DNA of 64,000 bases from Rahnella variigena (GTDB taxonomy: Bacteria > Pseudomonadota > Gammaproteobacteria > Enterobacterales > Enterobacteriaceae), in contig NZ_NSDJ01000001.1 of the NCBI RefSeq assembly GCF_003610915.1, positions 3,224,001 through 3,288,000 of the forward strand. Reading direction: 5' to 3'. Each line of letters opens with the position of its first letter. Position 1 is the first letter of the stretch. A model generated the notes under the pieces. That model made no database searches. It worked only from the letters and a program-made list of their open reading frames with translations, and was not told the origin of the DNA. Positions 17,130-26,725 of the stretch are shown one piece after another. Position numbers and translations under genes: made by a program.

Positions 17130-19907
17130 TTATTGTCTCGCCAGCGCCGCCGCATTCTTACCGGCGAGAATGCCGAAGATAATGATGTCGGCGACAGCGT
17201 TACCACCGATGCGGTTTGCGCCGTGAATACCGCCGACCACTTCACCTGCGGCCCAGGCACCGGTGATCACCTGTTTTTGCGCATCAAGCACAGCGGTATC
17301 CGGACTGATGGTCACACCGCCCATGGTGTGATGCACGCCCGGCGCGATGCGGATGGCAAAGAACGGTCCCTGATTGAGCGGATGACGCAGCGCGGTGGTA
17401 CGGCCAAAGTCTTCATCCTTTTTCTCCACCACAAACAGGTTGTAGCGCAGCAGGGTTTCAGAAAGTGTCTGAGGATCCATATTCAGTTTCACCGCCAGTT
17501 CTTCCGGCGTTGGTGCGCTGATCACAAAGCCTTTGGCGATATATTCATCGGCTGCTTTATTATTCGACCGCACCTGTTCGTCGAAAATAACCCACGCGCT
17601 TTTCTCTGGTAAGGCGATAATTTCAGCAGACACTTTGTCGCGGGTTTCCATCTCGTTGTAGAAACGCTTTCCAGCCTGACTGACCAGGATCGCGCCGCCG
17701 CCACGGATAGCTTCGGAAATCAGATAGGACGTGGTTTGCTCAACCGTCGGGTGGATCTGAATTTCACCCATATCCACGGTGTCTGCGCCCAGTTTTTGCA
17801 GCATGGCGATACCGCTGCCGGTCGCGCCAGGGTGGTTGGTCGTCACAAAACCATCGAGTTCAGGGCGATATTTCACCACCATCTCGCGGTTAGCACTGAA
17901 ACCACCGGTGGCGACAATCACGCTTTTCGCATTCAGAATGCGGCTGTCGTTATACTCATCCACCACTTTCACGCCAGTCACTACGCCGTTATCAGACAAA
18001 ATTTCCGCGACCGAGGTTTCCAGCAGCACTTCAATTTCGCGCTTGTTGATGTTTTTCACCAGACCGCTGATCAGGAAGCCACCTACCGCTGAACGATCCG
18101 CCGGACGGTGCGTACGGTCGATGCTCATCCCGCCAGTGATGGTGATGTCATTCAGTTCAATTTCTTTCGCTGCCAGCCATTCGACGGCTTCCGGTGCCAG
18201 CTCCACAAACTCACGCAGCAAGACCGGGTTGTTTTTGAACTTGCCGCCTTTCAGCGTTTCGTCATAAAACAGCTCTTTACTGTCTTCGATACCTTTCATT
18301 TTCTGGAAGCGCGTTTCTGCTGCGTTCATCCCGACTGAGGCTTTAATCGTGTTGCCGCCGATGGTCGGCATTTTCTCGATAATCACCACATGCGCACCTT
18401 CGTCATGCGCCTGAATCGCCGCTGCCAGACCTGCGCCACCGCTGCCGATGACCACAACGTCGAAGTTTTGCGGCGCCTGCGGATTGCCGCCTTCTTCAAT
18501 CACATGTTCTTTGCTGGAGGTCGCCAGTGCGCGGGAAACGGCTTTTTTCAGCGCCTCACTTTGCGTGGTCGCGCCGGTGATCGCATCAACGTGCGGACTG
18601 TTGGCGACCAGCATACGGGTACGCAGGCTCTCGAACGTGGTGGTGAAATCGACGTCCAGCGAATCGTCTTTGACCAGTGCAATGTCGGTAATACGGTCGG
18701 TGTCGAGCGTAACGCTGATTTTCAGCTTCAGCGCTTCGGCTTCGACTTTCTCCTGATAAACGCCCGCTTTGTATTTACGGCCGGTAACACTGGTGTCGCG
18801 GATCATGGCGTCAACCAGTGAGAAGCGCCACAGCGGTTCAGGGATATTCAGTTCTTCGCGTTTGTGGCTGTCGATAAACAGCTCGAGATGATCGTTGTTA
18901 ATGATGCGATCGGCCCAGTCCGGATAGGCGATACAGGCTTTACCGACAGCAATCAGATCAAAGCCGTATTCCAGCCCTTTCTCGGCATCGGCTTTGTTAA
19001 TCACGCCGCCGACGCCAATTACCGGCACTTTGGCCAGCGTTTCAGAACGCATGGCGCGGAATTTGGTGATCAGCGGGGTCGGATCCTGCGTATCGACGAT
19101 GGAAGGACGCAGCAGCTGACCGACAGAGAAATGCACGTAGTCCAGCCCGCGCGCGGCGAGTTTTTCCAGCAGATACATCGTGTCGTCGAAGCGGATGCCC
19201 GGCACTTCCAGCTCTTCCGGCGAGAAACGGTAGCCGATAATGAAAGAGTTGTCGGCGAAACGTTCTGCCATCTTATGGGTGATTTCCAGGACTTCCAGCG
19301 GGAAACGGGCGCGTTTGTCGCGGTCACCGCCCCATTGGTCGGTGCGCTGGTTGGAGTTCGGCGAATAGAATTGCTGGATCAGATAGGTGTTAGCGCCGTG
19401 GATTTCCACGCCGTCGAAGCCTGCTTTGATCGCACGGTTAACGGCATCACCAAACTTGGTGATCATGGTTTCTACTTCTTCACCGGTCAGTTCTTTCGGC
19501 TGGGTTGCGCCTTCACGCGGAGCAGCGATAGCACTTGGCGCGACAGGCGTACGGCCGCCGATCAGTTCCGGCTCCACCATTCTGCCGCCGTGGTAGATCT
19601 GCAAAATCGCTTTCGAGCCTTTGGATTTAATGGCATCGGCAATTTTCTTCAAACCGGAAATTTTGTTGTCGCTGTCGATAGCGATAGCGCCGGGGAACGC
19701 CGGACCCATACGATCTATGAAGCAACATTCGACGATGATGGTGCCGATGCTGCCAGCACGGTCGCGGTAATATTCCACCAGTTCACTGGTGACGGTACCG
19801 TCATAAAAGCCGGTACAGGTGGTCATGGGTGCCATCAGCAGACGGTTTTTCAGTACCGCACCGTTAGGAAGCGTGAGCGGATTTAGTACCGGGGTCAGCT
19901 TATTCAT
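17130..19907 (-). CDS. Three-domain soluble NADH:fumarate reductase-type flavoprotein
   Basis: Cytosolic multidomain flavoenzyme of about 925 residues. Domain 1 (about 1-370) is an old-yellow-enzyme TIM barrel binding FMN (HGGRM, EIHGANTYL, QFYSPNSNQRTDQWGG). Domain 2 (about 385-470) is an FMN_bind domain with the flavinylation motif DAITGAT; FMN would be joined covalently to its last Thr, near 447, by an ApbE transferase not present here. Domain 3 (about 483-925) is a fumarate-reductase flavoprotein: GSGGAGLAAA, IHPT, SEAIRGGGA, RDKVSAEI, HHTMGG and NRIGGNA keep the active-site residues. The domain order is that of the soluble NADH:fumarate oxidoreductase described in Klebsiella. No signal peptide. 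It diverges from a dicarboxylate transporter across a region with an FNR box. A related unsaturated acid as substrate remains possible. Confidence 0.88.
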   Translation of the reverse strand: MNKLTPVLNPLTLPNGAVLKNRLLMAPMTTCTGFYDGTVTSELVEYYRDRAGSIGTIIVECCFIDRMGPAFPGAIAIDSDNKISGLKKIADAIKSKGSKAILQIYHGGRMVEPELIGGRTPVAPSAIAAPREGATQPKELTGEEVETMITKFGDAVNRAIKAGFDGVEIHGANTYLIQQFYSPNSNQRTDQWGGDRDKRARFPLEVLEITHKMAERFADNSFIIGYRFSPEELEVPGIRFDDTMYLLEKLAARGLDYVHFSVGQLLRPSIVDTQDPTPLITKFRAMRSETLAKVPVIGVGGVINKADAEKGLEYGFDLIAVGKACIAYPDWADRIINNDHLELFIDSHKREELNIPEPLWRFSLVDAMIRDTSVTGRKYKAGVYQEKVEAEALKLKISVTLDTDRITDIALVKDDSLDVDFTTTFESLRTRMLVANSPHVDAITGATTQSEALKKAVSRALATSSKEHVIEEGGNPQAPQNFDVVVIGSGGAGLAAAIQAHDEGAHVVIIEKMPTIGGNTIKASVGMNAAETRFQKMKGIEDSKELFYDETLKGGKFKNNPVLLREFVELAPEAVEWLAAKEIELNDITITGGMSIDRTHRPADRSAVGGFLISGLVKNINKREIEVLLETSVAEILSDNGVVTGVKVVDEYNDSRILNAKSVIVATGGFSANREMVVKYRPELDGFVTTNHPGATGSGIAMLQKLGADTVDMGEIQIHPTVEQTTSYLISEAIRGGGAILVSQAGKRFYNEMETRDKVSAEIIALPEKSAWVIFDEQVRSNNKAADEYIAKGFVISAPTPEELAVKLNMDPQTLSETLLRYNLFVVEKKDEDFGRTTALRHPLNQGPFFAIRIAPGVHHTMGGVTISPDTAVLDAQKQVITGAWAAGEVVGGIHGANRIGGNAVADIIIFGILAGKNAAALARQ

Positions 19908-20134
19908 TATGATCAACTCCGAAATATGTAAGTCTTGAATTTTTCCGTGGCCGCATTACCTACCGTTAGAAAACTACCGATTAATTAAGCAATACGAAGC
20001 AGGCGAATATAGAAATCTGTTGGCTAATTTATTTGCATCAGGCGATGAAATTGGCGTTATAAACGTGCTGGAAGCAGGAGTTGTTTATTTACCCGACATG
20101 AAAACCAATACCACCTTCAAGTGTTAATGATGAG

Positions 20135-20148
20135 TTGACAAAAATCAA
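20135..20148. promoter_or_regulatory. Candidate FNR box
   Basis: TTGACAAAAATCAA matches the FNR consensus TTGATNNNNATCAA in 9 of 10 positions. It lies in the 572-base region between the divergent flavoprotein and transporter genes, about 230 bases from the first and 330 from the second start. Anaerobic induction is inferred. Confidence 0.55.
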
Positions 20149-20479
20149 CTTTAGATTAACATAAAAAATCTCACCTGCAAAATCAGCAAGTTGGATGGAA
20201 CGTTGGCGTTTACTCAAATTTACTCTACATTCACATAAGCGGACTCTTTCAGGAAATAAATAACCACAACTTTTGTAATGACATTCATTTAAATATTAGT
20301 GAATGGCGCGTGTCATTTATCCTAAGAATAATAGTAACGTCTTAATTGCGTCACAAAGGCTGCATCATCATTACGTACCGCTTAACACATTTCTGATAAA
20401 GCATAATAAAGGGTTCGTTGAACCAGAACACGATAACCGGGGCGTCAGGCTCACTCTCAATTACGGGCAGATAAAATTT

Positions 20480-21991
20480 ATGAAACCCACATCCACGCTG
20501 AATGATCCCGCCAAGGCCGCACCGCCTGCCGCGAGTCAAAAAAAACATCTGATTATGCTATTCCTGCCGGTGCTGGTGGCAGTGCTGTTACTGCTGACGC
20601 CAGTGCCTGCGGGGCTTGAACCTTATGCATGGCACTTCTTCGCCATCTTCGTCGGCGTGATTGTCGGGTTGATCTTCGAACCCCTGCCGGGCGCGGTAAT
20701 TGGCCTGACCGGTGTTGTCGTCATCGCCCTGTTCAGCCAGTGGCTGTTATTCAGTCCGGAAGAAATCGCCAACCCTAAATTTAAGATGCCAACTGAAGCC
20801 TTCAAATGGGCGGTGAGCGGCTTCGGTAACTCAACGGTCTGGCTGATTTTTGGTGCGTTTATGTTTGCCGCAGGGTATGACAAAACGCAGTTTGGCCGCC
20901 GTCTGGCGCTGATCCTGGTGAAATACCTTGGTCGCCGCAGCCTGACGTTAGGTTATGCCATTACCTTTGCGGACCTGTTGCTGGCGCCCTTTACGCCGTC
21001 CAACACCGCGCGCAGCGGCGGGACGATTTACCCGATCATCGCCAACCTGCCACCGTTATACGGCTCCAAGCCCAATGACCCGAGTGCGCGTAAAATCGGT
21101 TCTTATCTGATGTGGGTGGCGATTACCGCCGCGTGTATCACCAGCTCGATGTTTCTTTCTGCACTTGCGCCGAACCTGCTGGCGCTGGCGTTAGTCAAAA
21201 GCATCACCGGCTTTACCATCTCCTGGGGCATGTGGTTCCTGGCATTCCTGCCGCTGGGCGTGCTGTTGATCCTGACCATGCCGCTGCTGGCCTACTGGTT
21301 CTATCCGCCGGAAGTGAAGATCAATGATGAGGTACCGCGCTGGGCGAAAAGCGAACTCGACAAACTGGGTAAGCTGTCACGCAACGAAATCCTGCTGCTG
21401 ATCTTCGTCTGTTCTGCCCTGCTGATGTGGATTTTTGCCGCGTCGTGGATTGAACCTGCCATGGCTGCGCTGCTGGTTGTGGTGCTGATGCTGTGGACCG
21501 GCGTGCTGAACTGGAACGACATCACCAGCAACAAACCGGCCTGGAACACTTTTGCATGGTTTGCAACGCTGGTGGCACTGGCGGATGGTCTGGCCCGCGT
21601 CGGATTTATTGCCTGGCTGGGTAAAGAAGGCGGACAACTGCTCGACGGATTCGACCCGCAGGTGGCGGCCGTCATGCTGTTGATTGCGTTCTTCCTGCTG
21701 CACTATTTATTCGCCAGCACCACGGCACACACCACCGCGCTGTTACCGGCAATGCTGACTATTGCGGCGGCTATTCCGGGCATCAACATGCCGGTTTACT
21801 GCCTGATGATGGTGACATCGCTGGGCGTGATGGGGATCATCACCCCGTACGGCACCGGCCCGAGTCCGATTTACTACGGCAGCGGCTATCTGCCAACCAA
21901 AGACTACTGGCGTCTTGGCACCATCTTCGGTGCTATCTTCCTCGGCGGCATGATGCTGATTGCCTATCCGTGGATGGTATTGATGTTCTGA
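20480..21991 (+). CDS. DASS-family anion/dicarboxylate transporter (CitT/TtdT-like)
   Basis: Inner-membrane secondary transporter of about 503 residues with a dozen or so hydrophobic segments, of the divalent anion:sodium symporter family. The paired motifs characteristic of the family appear as FTPSNTARSGGTIYPI in the first half and ITPYGTGPSPIYYGSGY in the second half. CitT, TtdT and YbhI-type exchangers share them, so citrate, tartrate, succinate or 2-oxoglutarate are candidate substrates. The neighbouring fumarate-reductase-type enzyme suggests C4-dicarboxylate uptake or fumarate/succinate exchange. An in-frame ATG at 20303 would add 59 non-hydrophobic residues without a ribosome site; the start at 20480 gives the normal family length. 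Confidence 0.85.
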   Translation: MKPTSTLNDPAKAAPPAASQKKHLIMLFLPVLVAVLLLLTPVPAGLEPYAWHFFAIFVGVIVGLIFEPLPGAVIGLTGVVVIALFSQWLLFSPEEIANPKFKMPTEAFKWAVSGFGNSTVWLIFGAFMFAAGYDKTQFGRRLALILVKYLGRRSLTLGYAITFADLLLAPFTPSNTARSGGTIYPIIANLPPLYGSKPNDPSARKIGSYLMWVAITAACITSSMFLSALAPNLLALALVKSITGFTISWGMWFLAFLPLGVLLILTMPLLAYWFYPPEVKINDEVPRWAKSELDKLGKLSRNEILLLIFVCSALLMWIFAASWIEPAMAALLVVVLMLWTGVLNWNDITSNKPAWNTFAWFATLVALADGLARVGFIAWLGKEGGQLLDGFDPQVAAVMLLIAFFLLHYLFASTTAHTTALLPAMLTIAAAIPGINMPVYCLMMVTSLGVMGIITPYGTGPSPIYYGSGYLPTKDYWRLGTIFGAIFLGGMMLIAYPWMVLMF

Positions 21992-22011
21992 TAGGCTTTC
22001 TGAAAAAGCAC

Positions 22012-22048
22012 AACCGGCCAGTGGATTACCGCTGGCCGGTTTTTTTTA
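22012..22048 (+). terminator. Rho-independent terminator of the DASS transporter
   Basis: AACCGGCCAG (22012-22021) pairs with CTGGCCGGTT (22032-22041) and is followed by an eight-T run. Confidence 0.92.
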
Positions 22049-22067
22049 TCCTGGTATTAATCGCGCA

Positions 22068-22292
22068 TCACACCTGCGCCATACCGCCGTCTACAAACAG
22101 CTCAGTGCCGTTGATAAAGCTGGCGGAATCGGAAGCCAGAAACGCCACCACTTTACCGATTTCTTCTGGTTCACCCAGTCGCCCCAGCGGTACCTGTGCG
22201 CCCTGCTCAGCCAGTTCTTTTGCGCTTGCCAGACCAATACCGCTGGTGCCGCCGGTAACCAGTGCAATTTTTCCGCTCAGTAATTTGCTCAT
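22068..22292 (-). pseudogene. Short-chain dehydrogenase with large internal deletion
   Basis: The frame gives only 74 residues, but both ends of an SDR protein are present. The first 35 residues carry the cofactor motif VTGGTSGIG, and from about residue 36 the text jumps to the C-terminal part ([20 protein letters not shown], then the closing VDGG). SDR enzymes are normally about 245 residues, so roughly 170 residues including the Ser-Tyr-Lys catalytic region are missing in frame. Start and ribosome site (GAGGA) are intact, so a small peptide may still be made, but it cannot be a working dehydrogenase. Confidence 0.85.
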
Positions 22293-22298
22293 TTTCAT

Positions 22299-22623
22299 TC
22301 CTCAATATCAGTGGAGTTTCGGTGAGCCGCGTTTGCGGCATGGACTTACTGTAGTCCTGCGCGGTTTATTGAAAAATAGTGGAAAATGAAAATGACTATT
22401 CATGGATGTGTATAATCAAAACAGACTGACTGGCGGAGAAAAGCGGATGATAAAGGTGGTGATATCTACGTTTAGCCTCAGCAAATACCCCGAATATAAT
22501 TTCCGGCACCGCAATGGTTATAAGAAAAAATAGTATGTAGAAAGTTTAAATTGACAACCGAATACTTAAAAAGTCTACCTCTTGTCCCGATGCCCTGAAA
22601 TCGCCACCGGCCAGGTTGCGCAA
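22299..22623. other. Gene-free region with possible regulator remnant
   Basis: Between the deleted SDR gene and the beta-barrel gene. A 43-codon frame from 22402 contains NRLTGGEKRMIKVV and FSLSK, faintly like the first residues of LysR regulators that often diverge from SDR genes. No terminator or other element was recognised. Confidence 0.3.
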
Positions 22624-23586
22624 TCAAAAACTGATTGCCATGCCGATACCGTAACCCGAGGTGTTATTTCCGAACATGTAGCGTGCGACCACGCGTGTAC
22701 GGCTGATCACAATATCATACTTGCTGCTGTCGAGTTCCAGCCCCAGACCTAACGAATTTAAGCTATCAAAACCTAACTGACCTCGTTGATTTCCAAGGTA
22801 TTCTGTGCGTGCACCTTCCATTACATACCGTACTGGTTTACCCAATAGCGTCCAGTCGGCTATTGGCGCTCTACGGCGCAGATATAGCCCGATATTTTCC
22901 GCGTCGGCGTTGCCGCTGACAACGTCCGGGCTATTGGCGAAACTTTGCAAATGCTGATAGGAATAGCGTAATTCCAGGTCAATATCCTGGGTCTTAGAGA
23001 ACAGTTCGTAGTCAAGCATCAGTGCTCCGCCCAACCCGTAGGCATTGAGGCGTCCACCGTCGAGGAAGTCGTACTCACCGCCGCTTTGGCGTTCAAGCGC
23101 CCGGGCGCCGATGCGTAAATCGCTCGCCACGGTACCTAACGAAAAGTTAGCGATCGGGCGTAATACCAGGTTACCCCCCAATTTATCTTTGAGTAGCCTG
23201 ATGTCCCAGCCAATGCCCCCGGTGGCAGTCACGCTGTTCCATTTGACCGGGATATTACGACTCTCGCTGCCATTGGAGACAACGAACTGCGGATCGTATC
23301 GGCTATATCCCAGAACTCCTTCCAGATAGATGGGGACCGTTTCACTCAACGTAGCTCCGCCACCGATCTGGGTAAGAGTGAGCGCCGTACTCTCGTTGGA
23401 TGTATTGCGGATATTGAGGTCGCTGGCGGTGATATCAGGCACCACCGTATAGGTCATCAGTGAAAGAACCGCATCGGCCCGTTTCTTGATGAGGTCCCCA
23501 CCGGCGGAAAAAGTCTTCGCGTTTACCAGTAATAGTATTAATAAGATGACCATTTTGAACTGATAAATTGCGAACCGCATCACCAT
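22624..23586 (-). CDS. Solitary outer-membrane autotransporter beta-barrel protein
   Basis: About 320 residues from the ATG at 23586, which follows AGGGAG. Residues 1-28 form a signal peptide (MRFAIYQFKM then a leucine-rich core ending TFSAG). The remainder consists of alternating amphipathic strands and ends GIGMAISF with a C-terminal Phe, as expected of outer-membrane barrels. The pattern fits the family of solitary outer-membrane autotransporter-like beta-barrel domains, which lack a passenger; no passenger domain is seen here. Function unknown. It is divergent from yibI-yibH. Confidence 0.7.
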   Translation of the reverse strand: MVMRFAIYQFKMVILLILLLVNAKTFSAGGDLIKKRADAVLSLMTYTVVPDITASDLNIRNTSNESTALTLTQIGGGATLSETVPIYLEGVLGYSRYDPQFVVSNGSESRNIPVKWNSVTATGGIGWDIRLLKDKLGGNLVLRPIANFSLGTVASDLRIGARALERQSGGEYDFLDGGRLNAYGLGGALMLDYELFSKTQDIDLELRYSYQHLQSFANSPDVVSGNADAENIGLYLRRRAPIADWTLLGKPVRYVMEGARTEYLGNQRGQLGFDSLNSLGLGLELDSSKYDIVISRTRVVARYMFGNNTSGYGIGMAISF

Positions 23587-23834
23587 ACTTGGCTCCCTTA
23601 AAACCCTTTGCTGGTGGAATATAGTTATATTAAATGTTTTTTCTTCAAATGAGTTCTGAGAAAGCACTATGAAAAGCAGTCCATCTTTAATAAAACGGCA
23701 TTAATTTCATGAATTTAAATTTAAGTACTCTGTCAACATTCAGTATAGTGTATTAATGCGCAGAAAAAAAAGGCGGCAATGTTATTTAACGTCTATTATT
23801 TACTCAACACCACTTATTGAGGTTCCAGGCCGCT

Positions 23835-24158
23835 ATGTTCCTGAATTATTTTGCGTTGGGTGTCCTTATTGTAGTCTTCCTCATTATCTTCTATGGGATT
23901 ATTATTCTTCATGATATTCCCTATCTCATTGCCAAATCCAGAAATCATCCTCATGCTGATGCTATCCACGTGGCAGGCTGGGTGAGTTTATTTACGCTAC
24001 ATGTTATTTGGCCGTTTTTATGGATATGGGCCACATTGTATCGTCCCGAACGCGGATGGGGCATGCAAACTCAGGAAGCTTCGCTGACCCAGTTGCAGCA
24101 ACGGGTCACGGAATTAGAACAAAAACTGGTAAACACCAACATTCCTCCATTGGAGTAA
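23835..24158 (+). CDS. yibI: DUF3302 inner-membrane protein YibI
   Basis: Small membrane protein of 107 residues from the ATG at 23835. It has two hydrophobic segments (about 5-27 and 47-65) and a C-terminal coiled-coil stretch ([15 protein letters not shown]). Its sequence type and its position four bases before yibH match the enterobacterial yibI-yibH pair. Its role is unknown; it probably assists the membrane-fusion protein. Confidence 0.85.
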   Translation: MFLNYFALGVLIVVFLIIFYGIIILHDIPYLIAKSRNHPHADAIHVAGWVSLFTLHVIWPFLWIWATLYRPERGWGMQTQEASLTQLQQRVTELEQKLVNTNIPPLE

Positions 24159-24162
24159 CACG

Positions 24163-25299
24163 ATGGATTTACTCATTATCCTGACTTATGTCGCCTTTGC
24201 GTGGGCAATATTTAAGATTTTCAAAATACCGGTAAATAAATGGACAATACCCACTGCGGCCTTAGGTGGCGTTTTTTTAATTGGCGCGCTCATTTTATTG
24301 ATGAATTACAACCATCCCTATACAGATTTGGCGCAAAAAGCGGTTATTTCAATTCCTATTACTCCTCAGGTAACGGGGATTGTTAGTGAGGTAACCAATA
24401 AACAAAATACGTTAATGAAAAAAGGAGACCTTCTTTTCAGGATCGACCCATCCCGATTCCAGGCTCGTGTTGATAAATTACAAGCTGATCTGGTGACGGC
24501 TATTCACAATAATCAAGTACTCAAGGGACAATTAGAGGGCGCTATCGCTAATACATCGCGTGTCAGTGCCGAACGCGATCGTTTATATAAAGACTACCAA
24601 CGTTACCTTACCGGGAGCAAAGCGCGTGTAAACCCTTTTTCTGAAAGCGACATTGATAATGCCCGGCAAAACTACCTGGCTCAGGATGCGCTTGTGAAAG
24701 GATCGGTTGCCGAGCAGTCACAGATTCGAAGTCAGTTAGACAGTGTGCTGAACGGGGAGCAATCGCAAATAGTGAGTATCAGAGCTCAGCTAGCAGAAGC
24801 TAAATATAATCTTGAGCAAACCGTCGTTCGAGCCCCGAGTAACGGTTATGTAACTCAGGTATTGATTCGACCTGGAACATATGCGGCTTCCCTTCCCCTG
24901 CGCCCGGTAATGATATTTATTCCTCAGCAAAAAAGGCAAATCATAGCTCAGTTCAGACAAAACTCGCTGCTACGACTGGAGGCTGGCGATGAGGCTGAAG
25001 TTGTATTCAACGCACTCCCAGGGCAAGTATTTTCTGGAAAATTAACCAGTATTCTTCCCGTAGTACCAGGAGGGGCATATCAGGCTCAGGGTGCCCTTCA
25101 GTCACTGAGTAACGTCGCGGGCAGCGACAGCGTGATTGCCATCATTGAACTGGCGCCAAACAATGAAATTGACGTTTTGCCTGATGGTATTTACGCACAA
25201 GTGGCCGTGTACTCGGACCATTTCGCCCATGTTTCAGTGATGCGTAAAGTACTGCTGCGTATGACCAGTTGGATGCACTACCTCTATCTGGATCATTAG
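24163..25299 (+). CDS. yibH: HlyD-family membrane-fusion protein YibH
   Basis: Inner-membrane-anchored periplasmic adaptor of 378 residues, the same length as E. coli YibH. Two N-terminal hydrophobic segments (about 1-20 and 30-50) are followed by a split biotinyl-lipoyl-like domain ([12 protein letters not shown] and [17 protein letters not shown]), a helical hairpin (about 100-220), and a beta-barrel domain ([15 protein letters not shown]). Such adaptors bridge an inner-membrane exporter to the outer membrane, but no partner transporter or TolC homologue lies adjacent. Translationally close to yibI. Confidence 0.9.
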   Translation: MDLLIILTYVAFAWAIFKIFKIPVNKWTIPTAALGGVFLIGALILLMNYNHPYTDLAQKAVISIPITPQVTGIVSEVTNKQNTLMKKGDLLFRIDPSRFQARVDKLQADLVTAIHNNQVLKGQLEGAIANTSRVSAERDRLYKDYQRYLTGSKARVNPFSESDIDNARQNYLAQDALVKGSVAEQSQIRSQLDSVLNGEQSQIVSIRAQLAEAKYNLEQTVVRAPSNGYVTQVLIRPGTYAASLPLRPVMIFIPQQKRQIIAQFRQNSLLRLEAGDEAEVVFNALPGQVFSGKLTSILPVVPGGAYQAQGALQSLSNVAGSDSVIAIIELAPNNEIDVLPDGIYAQVAVYSDHFAHVSVMRKVLLRMTSWMHYLYLDH

Positions 25300-25385
25300 T
25301 GAAGTGGTCGATAAAAGTTGGCCACTTCTTGAGGTGGCCATCTAAAAACCCTGCAGGTCCGCTTCTGGCGAGATAACCGTCAAAT

Positions 25386-25862
25386 TTACAGACCTAACTC
25401 CGACAGCCCCGGATGGTCATCTGGGCGACGCCCCAGGGGCCAGTGAAACTTGCGGTCACCTTCTTTGATAGGCATGTCATTGATACAGGCGAAGCGACGG
25501 TGCATCAGGCCATCTGCTTCAAATTCCCAGTTTTCATTCCCGTAAGAACGAAACCAATTACCTGAGTCGTCACGCCATTCATAAGCGTATCGAACAGCAA
25601 TGCGGTTGCTACCGAACGTCCACAACTCTTTAATGAGACGATACTCAAGTTCTTTGTTCCACTTACGTGTGAGGAATTCTTTGGCTTCTTCACGATTATT
25701 TGCAAACTCTGTTCGATTCCGCCATTTGGTCTCCAGTGAGTACGCCAGCGATACTTTTTCGGCATCGCGGCTGTTCCAGCCATCTTCAGCGAGCCGAACT
25801 TTCTCAGTCGCCGATTCGTGAGTGAAAGGTGGAAGTGGCTGGCGAATGTGTGTATCGGACAT
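25386..25862 (-). CDS. DUF1348 / NTF2-like family protein
   Basis: Cytosolic protein of 158 residues with the NTF2/SnoaL-like fold of the DUF1348 group. Recognisable segments are [18 protein letters not shown] near residue 25, [44 protein letters not shown] and the closing [24 protein letters not shown] tail. A GGGAGG ribosome site precedes the ATG. It follows a TetR gene on the same strand after about 55 bases, so the pair is probably an operon in which the regulator controls this protein. Its biochemical role is unknown. Confidence 0.82.
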   Translation of the reverse strand: MSDTHIRQPLPPFTHESATEKVRLAEDGWNSRDAEKVSLAYSLETKWRNRTEFANNREEAKEFLTRKWNKELEYRLIKELWTFGSNRIAVRYAYEWRDDSGNWFRSYGNENWEFEADGLMHRRFACINDMPIKEGDRKFHWPLGRRPDDHPGLSELGL

Positions 25863-25918
25863 GGTAAAACCTCCCGTAAAATTGGAACTATAAATAGAAA
25901 CAGTTTTGTTACTCAGAC

Positions 25919-26488
25919 CTAAGGAGAGACCTGTTCCAGCAAACGTTCCGCAACTTCCCTTGCACTGTCGGCGGCGCTGCTATCGCCCATCACATAGGAT
26001 ATGGTGATTGCGCCCTCTATCAGAATCAGCAACTGTTTGGCCAGAACGACAGGTTGCTCAATGTTTAATTGCTCCGTGAGATCGAGCGTGTAATCCAGCA
26101 ATTTTTGTTTATGCAGCTTTGCTATCTGACGAATGGGGTCGTTATGATCACCAACTTCTCCGGCTGTATTTATAAAAGCACAACCACGAAAGCCTTCTGA
26201 ATCAAACCAGCCCCTGAGCACACTGAACATATTCAAAATGCGCTTCTGAGGAGTATCACCTTTATCAGATTCAGTTCTGAACCAGTTCATCCAGCGTTCA
26301 TCACGTTCTTTCAACGCGGCGGCTGCCACGTCATCCTTGTTCGCGAAATAGCGATAAATACTTTTCCTAGCTACGCCTGAGGTCTTGACCAGAAGGTCCA
26401 TGCCTGTGGCATGAATTCCATTCCTGTAAATCAATTGCTCAGCAGTAGTCAGGATTTTTTCGCGGGTATCTGTTGGCTTCTTGTTCAT
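25919..26488 (-). CDS. TetR/AcrR-family transcriptional regulator
   Basis: Repressor of 189 residues from the ATG at 26488; the open frame runs further upstream but only this start gives a normal TetR N-terminus. The helix-turn-helix (about 9-54) reads [27 protein letters not shown] then [12 protein letters not shown], and the ligand domain has [13 protein letters not shown], the C-terminal family pattern of the LefR/YcdC-like group. It probably regulates the DUF1348 gene just downstream and itself. Closely related in plan to the TetR gene at 53567. Confidence 0.87.
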   Translation of the reverse strand: MNKKPTDTREKILTTAEQLIYRNGIHATGMDLLVKTSGVARKSIYRYFANKDDVAAAALKERDERWMNWFRTESDKGDTPQKRILNMFSVLRGWFDSEGFRGCAFINTAGEVGDHNDPIRQIAKLHKQKLLDYTLDLTEQLNIEQPVVLAKQLLILIEGAITISYVMGDSSAADSAREVAERLLEQVSP

Positions 26489-26616
26489 GAGATGAAGGTA
26501 GAACGATTGTTCTCCATGGTCAACAGTTTTCTTAAAAACAAGTATAAAAATGAAAAAATACAGTCTTTGAGGGTTAAAGAATGGGTAGCCATTTATGAAT
26601 AGAGCGAGATTTGAAA

Positions 26617-26670
26617 ATGTCCCCTTTTGGCACAAAGTTGACGGGCAGCTATGAGCGAACAGCAGACATT
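26617..26670. repeat. Dispersed palindromic repeat, copy 1
   Basis: Contains GTCCCCTTTTGGCAC at the left and ATGAGCGAACAGCAGACATT at the right; the ends are imperfect inverted repeats. Lies between the TetR and LysR genes. Confidence 0.6.
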
Positions 26671-26725
26671 CCGCATTTAGAGACCATTGTAACACCGGGA
26701 CTCTCTGTGGCTGTTTAATGTATCC

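Noticed and set aside
18864..19886. 340-codon open frame on the + strand opposite the flavoprotein gene
   Set aside because: It is antisense to a well-supported conserved gene, has no ribosome site or family resemblance, and reflects the codon bias of the opposite strand. Other long frames in 17133-19600 are the same.
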